NCBI RefSeq assembly: GCF_008974245.1 | Contig: NZ_BBZI01000005.1 | Coordinates: 1,048,040 to 1,112,039 of the forward strand | Direction: 5' to 3' | DNA: 64,000 bases | Origin: Streptomyces abyssomicinicus | GTDB lineage: Bacteria; Actinomycetota; Actinomycetes; Streptomycetales; Streptomycetaceae | In this document: positions 50,585 to 58,891 of the stretch, in pieces | How the letters are laid out: every line of letters begins with the position of its first letter | How positions within the stretch are numbered: the stretch's first letter is position 1 | Made by a program: the position numbers and the translations under genes | The notes under the pieces: generated by a model | Told to the model about the DNA's origin: nothing | Database searches by the model: none | What the model saw: only the letters and a program-made list of their open reading frames with translations

Positions 50585-52003
50585 TCACCTCCCGGGGACC
50601 TCCGGTGCCGTCGGCGGCTCGGCAGGCGTCGGCGCGGGCGGCTCGAAGAGCACGGCCCGGGCCACGGACGGGGCGAACAGGCTGCTGACCGGTGCGCAAA
50701 GGCCCAGTACGGAACGGAAGGCGGGCCCCACCACGGGGTCACCGGGGTAGCGTTCCAGGACGCGCCGCAGATACAGGTCCGCGATGCGGTCCGCCGGCCC
50801 GGCCGCCACGGCGTTGCCCACCGCGCCCGGCATCGACCGGTCGGACCCGGCCGAGATGTCCCACGCCTGCCTGGACGCCGCGAGCAGCGCCTTCTGCACG
50901 CGCCGCGTCGTGGCGGGCCGACGCGGATCGGCCAGTGCGTCGCGCAGGACGACCGCGCTCATCGCGGCGACGGCCATGCCCTGACCGTAGATCGGGTTGA
51001 ACGTGCACAGGGCGTCGCCGATGGCGAGGAATCCGGCCGGACGGCGGCCGGGAAGGTCGTAGCGGCGGCGGATGTTCGCGGTCCGCCGGAACGCGAACGC
51101 GGGAGTCAGCGGTTCGGCCTCGTCCAGCCATCGGTGCAGGAGCGGATGCGGCAGCCTCTTCCTGACGTACGTCACGAACTCGTCGCCGCCCGTGGGCGGT
51201 TCGTCGCCGCGGAGCCCCGAGACGACGACCACGTGGGTGCCGTCCTCCAGGGGCAGCGCACCACCGGCGTAGACCTGGGCGGGACTGGGGTAGACGTAGT
51301 AACCGCGGGTGTCGCCGTCCAGGACGCCGTTGCGGCCGCGGTACACGCGGGAGGAGTACGCCAGGCCCGTCTCGATGGTCTCCTCGCGCACGGCCTCGGC
51401 TCCGACGGCCGTCAGCCATTGCGGAGCCTTCGTCCCCGCGCCGGAGGCGTCGACGACCAGGTCGGCTTCGAGGACCTGTCGCGTCCCCCGGGCGTCACCG
51501 GAGCGCTCGCGGACCAGGACGCCCCGCACCCGCCGGGCGTCACCGCGAAGGCCGAGGACCTCGGTCTTCTCCGCCACGCTGATCAACGGGTTGGCGAGGA
51601 CGCGCCGCCGCACCAGCTCCTCCAGTTGAACACGGGAACCGGTGTAGATGTGCGTCGTCGCGGCAAGCCTCCTGAACCAGCGCCCGTCCTGCTGCTGCAC
51701 CAGGTCCGACGGCATGCCCACGCGCGGCGCACCCGCCGCCCGCAGCTCCGCGACGAAGCCGGGAAGCAGCGACTCCAGGGCCACCTGCCCGCCCTCCAGC
51801 AGGACATGCGGATGCCGGGCCTGCGGCACCCCGGGCCGCGGCCCGGTACCGGCCGGGAACCGGTCCCGTTCGACGATGGTCACCCGGTCGGCGTGCCCGG
51901 CGAGGACGTGAGCGGCGAGCAGCCCTGCGAGGCTCCCGCCCACCACGACCGCGTGCCGATCTTTGTTCCTGTCCGAACGACCTGTCCTCCGTGCGGAATC
52001 CAC
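50585..52003 (-). CDS. FAD-dependent oxidoreductase, aromatic-hydroxylase/epoxidase-like
   Basis: The 472-residue protein has the FAD Rossmann motif AVVVGGSLAGLLAAHVLAGH, VTIVERDRFP, and a second motif GFLAIGDALCTFNPIYGQGM (GD motif) typical of p-hydroxybenzoate-hydroxylase-like monooxygenases and geranylgeranyl-reductase-type enzymes. The C-terminus is proline-rich. Such flavoproteins oxidise aromatic or polyketide substrates with NAD(P)H and oxygen. GTG 52003 follows GGGGAGAC. It is not clearly linked to neighbours, so the substrate is unknown. A 270-base gap to the next gene upstream holds nothing I can identify. Confidence 0.82.
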   Translation of the reverse strand: MDSARRTGRSDRNKDRHAVVVGGSLAGLLAAHVLAGHADRVTIVERDRFPAGTGPRPGVPQARHPHVLLEGGQVALESLLPGFVAELRAAGAPRVGMPSDLVQQQDGRWFRRLAATTHIYTGSRVQLEELVRRRVLANPLISVAEKTEVLGLRGDARRVRGVLVRERSGDARGTRQVLEADLVVDASGAGTKAPQWLTAVGAEAVREETIETGLAYSSRVYRGRNGVLDGDTRGYYVYPSPAQVYAGGALPLEDGTHVVVVSGLRGDEPPTGGDEFVTYVRKRLPHPLLHRWLDEAEPLTPAFAFRRTANIRRRYDLPGRRPAGFLAIGDALCTFNPIYGQGMAVAAMSAVVLRDALADPRRPATTRRVQKALLAASRQAWDISAGSDRSMPGAVGNAVAAGPADRIADLYLRRVLERYPGDPVVGPAFRSVLGLCAPVSSLFAPSVARAVLFEPPAPTPAEPPTAPEVPGR

Positions 52004-52271
52004 CGATGCGTCTCCCCTGCTGCTCGTCGTCGGAAGGCCCAGTATCGCGCTCGGCGGGGTGATTTGACAGGTTTTCAGGTGTTGATCCCCTCCTCGATGC
52101 GCTCAACCACCCCGGGGCGGACGCCGGAGCGGCACGCGGCATCGGGGTCCCGTGGGGGATCGCGCCGCGGCAGGCGTGGCCTGCAGCGGGACCGGAGACG
52201 TCGCGCACCGCTCGGCGCGCGATCCGGGACAACGCGTCAGCGCACGTCACCCCGGGTGGGCCGGCCTGACG

Positions 52272-53129
52272 TCATTCGCCGCGGTAGACAGGGAAGACGA
52301 TGTGCTCGCCGTAGTCCACGCCGCGCAGGTCTCGCAGGAGGTCCATGTCGTCGACGGAGATCTCGAAGTCGACTTCGGCGTTGGACCGCATGTGCTCGGG
52401 GTTCGCCGTCTTCGGCAGCGACACGGTGCCCAACTGCAGGGTGTAGCGGATGCACAGCTGGGGGACGGACACTCCGTACCTCTCCGCGATCGCCCGGACC
52501 TGGGCGTTCTTCAGGATCGCGCCGTGGGCGATCGGCGAGTACGCCTCGACCAGGATCCGCTTGCTCCGGCAGTAGGCCAAGAGGTCGGTGGGGGTGTTGC
52601 CGGCATGCACGAGCAACTGGTTCACATGCGGGACGACCGACGCGCCCTGCAGGACGTTCTCCAGGTCGTGCTGCCGGAAGTTGGAGACCCCGATGGCTCG
52701 GATCTTGCCGGCCTGGTGGGAGTCCTCCAAGGCACGCCATGCCTCGCGGTTGCCCTGCGCGTAGTCGCCGCCGCGGAAGTCGTCCCACGGCTGAGGGCTG
52801 TGGATCAGCATCAGGTCGATGTGGTCCAGGCCCAGCTTCTCAAGAGAGCCGTCGATCGCGATGAGGGCTTGGTCGTAGTCCTTGATCTCCGCAGCCAGCT
52901 TGGTCGACACGAACAGCTCGTCGCGGGGCACTCCCGATGCGCGCACCCCCTCGCCGACGCCCCGCTCGTTGCCGTATGCCTGGGCGGTGTCGATGTTGCG
53001 GTAGCCGATCTCCACGGCTGCGCGGACCGCGTCGGCCACTTCGTCGTCGTGGATGAACCAGGTGCCGAGGCCCAGCTTGGGGATCTCGACGCCGCCTGTC
53101 AGCGTGTAGGTCTCGTCCAGGATGGTCAT
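52272..53129 (-). CDS. Aldo/keto reductase
   Basis: The 285-residue protein is a complete aldo/keto reductase: GVEIPKLGLGTWFI, NIDTAQAYGNERG (catalytic Asp and Tyr), FVSTKLA (Lys), LMLIHSPQPW (His), and IRAIGVSNFRQHDLENVL. The 2,5-diketo-gluconate-reductase-like group reduces aldehydes and ketones with NADPH. ATG 53129 follows AAGGAG. It lies upstream-adjacent to the sugar MFS gene on the same strand and may act on the imported sugar or its product. Confidence 0.88.
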   Translation of the reverse strand: MTILDETYTLTGGVEIPKLGLGTWFIHDDEVADAVRAAVEIGYRNIDTAQAYGNERGVGEGVRASGVPRDELFVSTKLAAEIKDYDQALIAIDGSLEKLGLDHIDLMLIHSPQPWDDFRGGDYAQGNREAWRALEDSHQAGKIRAIGVSNFRQHDLENVLQGASVVPHVNQLLVHAGNTPTDLLAYCRSKRILVEAYSPIAHGAILKNAQVRAIAERYGVSVPQLCIRYTLQLGTVSLPKTANPEHMRSNAEVDFEISVDDMDLLRDLRGVDYGEHIVFPVYRGE

Positions 53130-53282
53130 GTGTTCGCTCCTTCTTCGGCAGCTGCCGCCGCACCTGTCGGTGACTGGCTCGAGCCATTCGTTGCTGACGT
53201 GTTCGCCCGGCTCGATGGTCTCCCCACGGGGAAGAGCTGATGCTCGGCGCAGAGCGTTCGGAGCCTGGAACGGCGTCGGTCT

Positions 53283-54599
53283 TCACGGACGGGCCATGGC
53301 GTCAGCGATCTCGGAGTCGGTACGACCCCGGGTTTCGGGCACCTTGCGGGCGATGAAGAGAAGTCCCAGCAGACAGAGAGCGGCGAAGAGCCAGAAGGTC
53401 TGACCCTCGCCCAGCGTCTGTACCAGATGCAGGAAGAACTGGTTGACCAGGAAGTTGCAGATCCAGTTCACGGCCGTGCACAGGCTCGCGCCGCGTGCGC
53501 GTACCCGCGGCGGGAACAGCTCGGAGACCAGCAACCAGATCACCGGGCCGGCGCCGATCGCGAAGAAGGCGACGTATCCGAGCAGGCAGACCAGGGCGAT
53601 CACACTCTGTCCGGAGACGTCCCAGACGAAGCAGGCGCCCAGCGGGACCAGCGTCGCGAGCATTCCCCCCATGGAGAGCAGGAGCAGCGGGCGCCGGCCC
53701 CACCGATCGACCAGACGGGCGGACACGAAGGTCATGAGCAGGTTGAGGGCGCCGATGAACACCGAGTAGAGGATCGCGTTCGACGCCGACAGGCCGGTGG
53801 TCTTGATGACGGTCGGGGCGAAGTACAGCACGGCGTTGATCCCGCACAGCTGCTGCAGCGCGCACAGCGCGGCGCCGATGATCAGGGCCGGGCGGGCGGT
53901 GGAGGTGAACAGGTCGGTGACGGAGACAGGACGCTCGTCGCCGACGGACTCGGTCCGGCTCCCGACCCGCCCCTTGCGGTGCCAGGCCGGGGACTCCCGC
54001 AGAGTGGGGGACAGGAGCAGGAACAGCGCGACGCCCACGGCGCCCGCGCCGAACATCCAGCGCCAGTCGCCCGAGGCGGAGAGGATCAGGGCGATGACGT
54101 AGGACAGGAGCAGACCGAGGGTGAGACCGAGCTGGTTGAGCAGGCCCATGCGGCCACGGTTGCGTGCGTCGGAGATCTCCGAAAGGTAGACCGGAACCAG
54201 GGCCGACGCGATGCCCGCTGCCAGGCCCTGCGTGATGCGGCCGGCCAGGAACAGCGCGAAGCCGGGAGCCAGCGCGCAGGCGAGGAGACCGAGGCCGAAG
54301 AGCAGCCCGCTGAGGAGCAGGATGCGGCGGCGGCCGATGCGGTCGCTGATACGCCCGGAGGTGAGGGCACTGAGGGCGGCGCCGAGCAGGAAGGAGGAGA
54401 CGGCGAAGCTCTGCCGGCTGGTCGACAGGTCGAAGTGCGGGACGTAGAACAGCTGCGCACCGGCCACGATGCCGCTGCTGTAGCCGTAAAGCACACAGGT
54501 CAGCGCGGCGGTCACGCCCGCCAGCAGCCATACCTCGGCTTCGGCGCCGGACCCGTGGGCGTCGGGCCCTGGGCCGTTCGCGTCACTCGTGCTGCTCAT
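53283..54599 (-). CDS. Sugar porter MFS transporter
   Basis: The 438-residue protein has the sugar-porter motifs RISDRIGRRRILLLSGLLF, LVPVYLSEISDARNRG (PxxxSE), LQQLCGINAVLYFAPT (QQ-GIN-substrate motif), LVDRWGRRPLLL and a C-terminal VPETRGRT. Twelve helices are expected. It imports a monosaccharide or polyol with protons. ATG 54599 overlaps the stop of a truncated zwf fragment (ATGA). It is followed by the aldo/keto reductase gene. Confidence 0.9.
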   Translation of the reverse strand: MSSTSDANGPGPDAHGSGAEAEVWLLAGVTAALTCVLYGYSSGIVAGAQLFYVPHFDLSTSRQSFAVSSFLLGAALSALTSGRISDRIGRRRILLLSGLLFGLGLLACALAPGFALFLAGRITQGLAAGIASALVPVYLSEISDARNRGRMGLLNQLGLTLGLLLSYVIALILSASGDWRWMFGAGAVGVALFLLLSPTLRESPAWHRKGRVGSRTESVGDERPVSVTDLFTSTARPALIIGAALCALQQLCGINAVLYFAPTVIKTTGLSASNAILYSVFIGALNLLMTFVSARLVDRWGRRPLLLLSMGGMLATLVPLGACFVWDVSGQSVIALVCLLGYVAFFAIGAGPVIWLLVSELFPPRVRARGASLCTAVNWICNFLVNQFFLHLVQTLGEGQTFWLFAALCLLGLLFIARKVPETRGRTDSEIADAMARP

Positions 54600-54781
54600 G
54601 AGGCGTCTCGCGGCCGTTCCTGCTCCGGGGGACACCAGCGGCCGCCGGTGACGAGGCGGTCGGCCCCGGCCGGTCCCCAGCTGCCGGCCGGATGGGAGAA
54701 CGGTCCGCTCACGGGATCCAGGACGTCGCCGACGACCGCGTGCTCCTGGCCGACAGGAGGGGCGGAGGACGGAGGGTTCAT
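54596..54781 (-). pseudogene. Glucose-6-phosphate dehydrogenase 3' fragment
   Basis: The 61-codon frame ends in GSWGPAGADRLVTGGRW, which matches the C-terminal tail of glucose-6-phosphate 1-dehydrogenase (GTWGP-type motif and a final Trp). No upstream catalytic portion exists in the window. Its stop overlaps the sugar porter start, so the intact ancestor was probably a zwf-MFS operon whose 5' part was deleted. It could be translated as a short peptide, but no enzyme activity is possible. Confidence 0.6.
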
Positions 54782-55467
54782 CGCTGTGGCCTTCCTCGTC
54801 TCTGTCTGCGTCGCCTATCACGGACCGGACGCGGACTCCGGCGGTCGTCCCGCCGAGGGAATTCGGTACGGCATGGGAGGACGGCGCCGAGAGCCCAGGG
54901 CCGACACGCGTACGACGGCGCCGGACAGCCGGCCCGGCCGCACGCGTGCGTACGCGCGTTCACATACCGAGCGCTCGGCGCGTCGCATACGGTCGGAAAA
55001 CCAGGCGATCGCGACGCGCGGTACGGCTGTCGGTGCCACCGATCGGGACCGCAGCACCGTCGACACGGGAAGGCGTACTGGCGCTCATGCTCCGACGCTA
55101 GGCAGAACCGAGCGGCTTCGCACGCCGGGGAGGGCGTTCGCCGCTGCCTCACGGGTCCGGCGCCGGCGACTCCGACACCGCGGTGCGGGTTCGTCGAGGA
55201 GGCAGGCCGCCGCCGCTGGACGCCGTGCCGCCGCCGGCGAGGGCTCCGGTCGAGGGTGACCGCAAGCCAGGGCGGGGCGGCGGGCCTCATCCCGATCCCC
55301 GACCGCGCCGCCCAAGGCCTCGGGCACGATGGAGACACGAGGAGAGGGGGACGAAGAGCGGGAGGCATCGGCGCTCGGCAGCGAGCCGGAGGACGGGGCA
55401 TCGCCCGGCGACGAGCAGGACGACGTGACGAGGAGGGCCCCGGCGACGGGCCCGAGGAGGGGACTTC
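54782..55467 (+). other. Gene-free stretch
   Basis: Nothing here is supported as a gene. The frames are arginine/proline-rich with no family resemblance. The right end carries the ribosome binding site GAGGAGGGG for the next gene. Confidence 0.6.
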
Positions 55468-56688
55468 ATGACGGCACCCGACACACCCGGTACGGCCGCT
55501 GCGGAGAACGTCAACGCCGCGGTGTGGCACACCTACGGGGCACACCACCTCGACCGGGCCACGCCCCTGCCCGAGGTGGACGAGATCGCCTGGGGCCCTG
55601 CGGGAACAGGGCCGGGAGACGCTGTCCTCGGTGACCTGACGGGCCTGCGCGTGCTCGACCTGGGCTGTGGCCCGGGCCGTCACGCCGCCCACCTCGCGCG
55701 TGCCCGTCACGCCGCCGTGGACGCCGTCGATCTCTCACCGACTCAGATCGAGCGGGCACGGGTACGCTACGACGGCCTGCCCGGCCTGCGGTTGATCCAG
55801 GCCGACGCCGTCGCACATCTGCGCGCTTCGGCGCCGTACGACGTGATCTACTCCCTGTCCGCCGTCCACTTCGTCGACCCGCACCGACTGCTGCCCGCCC
55901 TGGCGGTCGCCCTCAGGCCCGGCGGACGGCTGTACTTCACCGTGCTGCACACCAACTCGGCCGGGCACGGCCCCTCTTCGGAGGTGAAACCCCGCCCGGA
56001 GAACCTGCGCCTGGCCGGCGGCGGCGACCTGACCGTGCACATGTGGGTGCTCACCCCGGAGCTGTGGACGGATCTGCTCGCGCAGTACGGGCTGCGCGCC
56101 GAGGAGGTCACCGTGCTGGACGCGTCCGAGGCGGGCAACCATGCCTCGTACCGGCTCTTCCAGGTCCGCAGGCCGGTGCGGATCACCTCTCGTCCACGTA
56201 CGGCCCAGCCACCCGTCGCGCACGCGGCGGCGGGAGTCGGCGCGGTGTTGGCGGGACCGCGCGGTCTGCTGCTCGGCCGCCACCGGCGGGGGACGCTCGA
56301 GTTGCCCGGCGGCACGGTGGAGCCGGGCGAGCCGCTGGAGGAGACGGTGGTGCGCGAACTGGCCGAGGAGACCGGTCTGCGCGCAGACCCGGCCGACGTG
56401 CGCCTGCTGGGCATGCTCCTGGACCAGGTCGGCGACGTCGTCCGGATCACGTTCGGCGCGCTCGTCACGCGGTGGAGCGGCGAGCCCGCCGACCAGCCGG
56501 GCGAGCGGGTCGGAGACTGGGGGTGGTGGCCGCTGGACGGGCTGCCGCCGGGCCTGTTCGAATGCAGCGCCCAGATCCTCACCGCATGGCGCCCCGACCT
56601 GCCCATCGACCATCCCCCCGCCCACTTCACCTCCTTCGCCGACCCGCGCGAATCCGGTCAGGACGTCCACGGCCGAATGGGGAAGTAG
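55468..56688 (+). CDS. Bifunctional SAM methyltransferase / NUDIX hydrolase
   Basis: The 406-residue protein joins two enzymes. Residues 1-235 are a class I methyltransferase, with [31 protein letters not shown] and [11 protein letters not shown]. Residues about 255-380 are a NUDIX domain, with [20 protein letters not shown] then [10 protein letters not shown] (the GX5EX7REUXEEXGU box). NUDIX enzymes hydrolyse nucleoside diphosphate derivatives. The fusion is known in Streptomyces, and its joint function is unclear. ATG 55468 follows a strong GAGGAGGGG. It is followed after 175 bases by the metallo-hydrolase gene. Confidence 0.88.
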   Translation: MTAPDTPGTAAAENVNAAVWHTYGAHHLDRATPLPEVDEIAWGPAGTGPGDAVLGDLTGLRVLDLGCGPGRHAAHLARARHAAVDAVDLSPTQIERARVRYDGLPGLRLIQADAVAHLRASAPYDVIYSLSAVHFVDPHRLLPALAVALRPGGRLYFTVLHTNSAGHGPSSEVKPRPENLRLAGGGDLTVHMWVLTPELWTDLLAQYGLRAEEVTVLDASEAGNHASYRLFQVRRPVRITSRPRTAQPPVAHAAAGVGAVLAGPRGLLLGRHRRGTLELPGGTVEPGEPLEETVVRELAEETGLRADPADVRLLGMLLDQVGDVVRITFGALVTRWSGEPADQPGERVGDWGWWPLDGLPPGLFECSAQILTAWRPDLPIDHPPAHFTSFADPRESGQDVHGRMGK

Positions 56689-56863
56689 CGGCTGGCGCCA
56701 CCCGGAGACTCTCCCGTGCGGCCTTCCGGAGACGACGGCGGCTGACGCCCGGTGCCGTACACGGGTCGAGGTCTGCCGGTTCGACGAGGCGCTCACGGCC
56801 CGCAGTGGACTCCTGGTCGATCGCCCTGGTCGGGGGCTGCCCTCCGGTGGCACCATCTGGGGG

Positions 56864-57667
56864 ATGCCCCCTTCCCTTCAGGTCGGTCCGTACACCGTCA
56901 CCGCGCTCGCCGACGGCGTGGGCCCCTTCTTCTCCCCCCGGTCGGAGGCGTTCCCCGACGCCACCACCGAGCAGTGGGCGGCGGCCGACCGGCTCGATCC
57001 CGGCGCGCTCGACGCCGAGGGGCGCTGGCGGCTCCAGTTCCGCGCGTTCGCGATCCGCAGCGACCGGGGCGTGACCCTGGTCGACGCGGGGATCGGCCCG
57101 GCGGACAGCCCGGCGGCCTCGTGGGCGCCCGTACCCGGGGCGCTCCCCGCCTCGTTGGCCGCCGCGGGTATCGAACCGTCCGACGTGGACACCGTGGTGC
57201 TCACGCACCTCCACACCGACCACGTTGGCTGGGCCGTCGTCGGCGGCGAGCAGGCACGACCGTTCTTCCCCAACGCCGCGTACCTGCTGCAGCGGGCCGA
57301 ACTCGATGCGCTCGAGGAGATCAACCCGCAGCTGCGGTCCACCGTGATCGACCCGCTCCGAAGGGGCGGTCATCTATGGCTGCTGGACGGCGACACCTCG
57401 CTGCGCGGCGGCGAGCGGGTGCTCGCCACGCCCGGTCACACACCCGGACACCAGAGCGTGCTCGTGGAGTCCGGGCGCGAACTGGTCGCCGTCACCGGTG
57501 ACCTGCTCGTGCACGCGATCCAGGTGCTCCACCCCGAACTCGCCTACGCCCACGAAATGGACCCTGGGCAGGCAAGGGCATCGAGGGAACAGGTGCTCCG
57601 GAGCCGCACAGAGGACACCCTCCACCTCGCGACCCCGCACCTGACCGAGCCGTTCATCACCCGTTGA
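56864..57667 (+). CDS. Metallo-beta-lactamase-fold hydrolase
   Basis: The 267-residue protein has the MBL motifs: VVLTHLHTDHVGW (HxHxDH) near residue 110, LATPGHTPGHQSVLV with the following His, and VAVTGDLLVHA with the bridging Asp. It binds two zinc ions and would hydrolyse an ester, lactone or glutathione thioester. The starting ATG at 56864 follows CTGGGGG at short spacing. An unrecognised frame precedes it but is not coding. The substrate is unknown. Confidence 0.85.
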   Translation: MPPSLQVGPYTVTALADGVGPFFSPRSEAFPDATTEQWAAADRLDPGALDAEGRWRLQFRAFAIRSDRGVTLVDAGIGPADSPAASWAPVPGALPASLAAAGIEPSDVDTVVLTHLHTDHVGWAVVGGEQARPFFPNAAYLLQRAELDALEEINPQLRSTVIDPLRRGGHLWLLDGDTSLRGGERVLATPGHTPGHQSVLVESGRELVAVTGDLLVHAIQVLHPELAYAHEMDPGQARASREQVLRSRTEDTLHLATPHLTEPFITR

Positions 57668-57856
57668 CCACCCGGCGGCCGGCGTGGCGGCTCGGAGCAC
57701 GCAGGTTCGCGGCAGCCCGCTACAGCTGCGCCTGGGCCATGCCAGGGCCTGCTCACCTTCATCGGTCACCCTCCGTGGGCTTTCCCTGACCCTTTGTCAG
57801 TGGCGCCTGCCAGGATGGGCGCTCAAGGGGAAGGCTGTCGCGAGGGGGAGGCTTAC

Positions 57857-58009
57857 ATGCCTTGGGTACGGTCGTATGTGCGCTCCGACGGGAGACGGGT
57901 CCGCGGACACTCGTGGTGGGCTCCGGGGGCTCGACGGGAGCTGATGATCCTTGCCGAGGCGGCACTCGCAGCGGTGGGGTTGTTCCCCTCGCCGGAGGCG
58001 GACCGGTGA
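57857..58009 (+). CDS. Small protein preceding the Mrr-like nuclease gene
   Basis: The 50-residue product (MPWVRSYVRSDGRRVRGHSW and onward) has a basic N-terminus rich in Arg and Trp and a short hydrophobic end (MILAEAALAAVGLF). ATG 57857 follows GAGGGGGAGG, an excellent ribosome binding site. Its stop overlaps the start of the next gene (GTGA), so it is real and co-translated. Similar tiny proteins precede nuclease genes in Streptomyces. Function unknown. Confidence 0.7.
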   Translation: MPWVRSYVRSDGRRVRGHSWWAPGARRELMILAEAALAAVGLFPSPEADR

Positions 58010-58689
58010 GCCCTCGGCGTCGACGGCGTCCCAGCAGGCGGCGGCAGCAGCAGGAGGCCCAGCTGCTCGGCATGGTCGGGGTGGCGGTCGTCGCCGTGGT
58101 CCTGATCGTGACGGTGGTGAACTGGTTGGTGGCGCACTGGTGGGTGCTCCTGGTCGCCCTCGCTCTCGCGGTGCCGGCGGGCGTCGGGTGGTGGCACAGC
58201 CGGCAGCAGCGGATCCGATGGGAGGCCGCGCGGGCCCAGGCCCTGCGCTACGGGCTGGCCCAGCTCGACGCGCTGCACCACTCACGGTTCGAGGACGCGA
58301 TCCGGGACCTGATGCACCGGGACGGCTGCCGGGACGCCCAGAGGGTCGGCGGCCGCGGCGACCTGGGGGCGGACGTGAAGGCCACGGACCCCTTCGGCCG
58401 ACGCTGGGTGATCCAGTGCAAGCACCGCCGTGCAGGGGCCCAGGGTTCTGCCGTGGGTACCCCGGATCTGCAGGTGCTCAACGGCACCGCCCGGCAGGTA
58501 CATGGTGCGGATGTCGCGGTGATCGTGACGAACGGCCGGGTGAGCGGGCCCGCGGTGGCGTTCGCGAAGCAACAGAAGCTGCATGTCGTGGATCGTCAGA
58601 CGCTGGCCGCCTGGGCGTCGGGATCGCGTCCGCTGTGGGAGCTGCTGCGCGCCGTGCCGCCTCCGAGGCGCCCGACAGCTCTGGGCTGA
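58006..58689 (+). CDS. Membrane-anchored restriction endonuclease-like protein (Mrr type)
   Basis: The 227-residue protein has a basic N-terminus, two adjacent hydrophobic helices (GMVGVAVVAVVLIVTVVNWL and WWVLLVALALAVPAGVGWW, residues about 23-66) and a PD-(D/E)XK nuclease domain: FEDAIRDLMHRDGCRDAQRV, then GGRGDLGADVKA and WVIQCKHR, with Asp and the Q-x-K motif of Mrr enzymes. A C-terminal VGTPDLQVLNGTARQ and VTNGRVSGPAVAFAK complete the Mrr fold. Mrr-like enzymes cut modified DNA; the membrane anchor suggests action on entering DNA. It is coupled to the 50-residue gene before it. Confidence 0.85.
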   Translation: MSPRRRRRPSRRRQQQEAQLLGMVGVAVVAVVLIVTVVNWLVAHWWVLLVALALAVPAGVGWWHSRQQRIRWEAARAQALRYGLAQLDALHHSRFEDAIRDLMHRDGCRDAQRVGGRGDLGADVKATDPFGRRWVIQCKHRRAGAQGSAVGTPDLQVLNGTARQVHGADVAVIVTNGRVSGPAVAFAKQQKLHVVDRQTLAAWASGSRPLWELLRAVPPPRRPTALG

Positions 58690-58891
58690 GCCCGCGACCT
58701 GCCGTCCCGTGCGTGGGGTTGCGGCCCGTGTCCGGGGGACCTGGCGATCGACGGGTCAGGTCGCCCCGCCCGGCAGGGCGCGGGTGTGCCCGGCGCCGCG
58801 TTCGACGGCGGAGTGCCGGATCCGCTGCGGACCACAGCCTGTCGGCGCGGCGGCGCGACCGCGCGGCGAAGGATCAGTACCTCCGCGTTCC

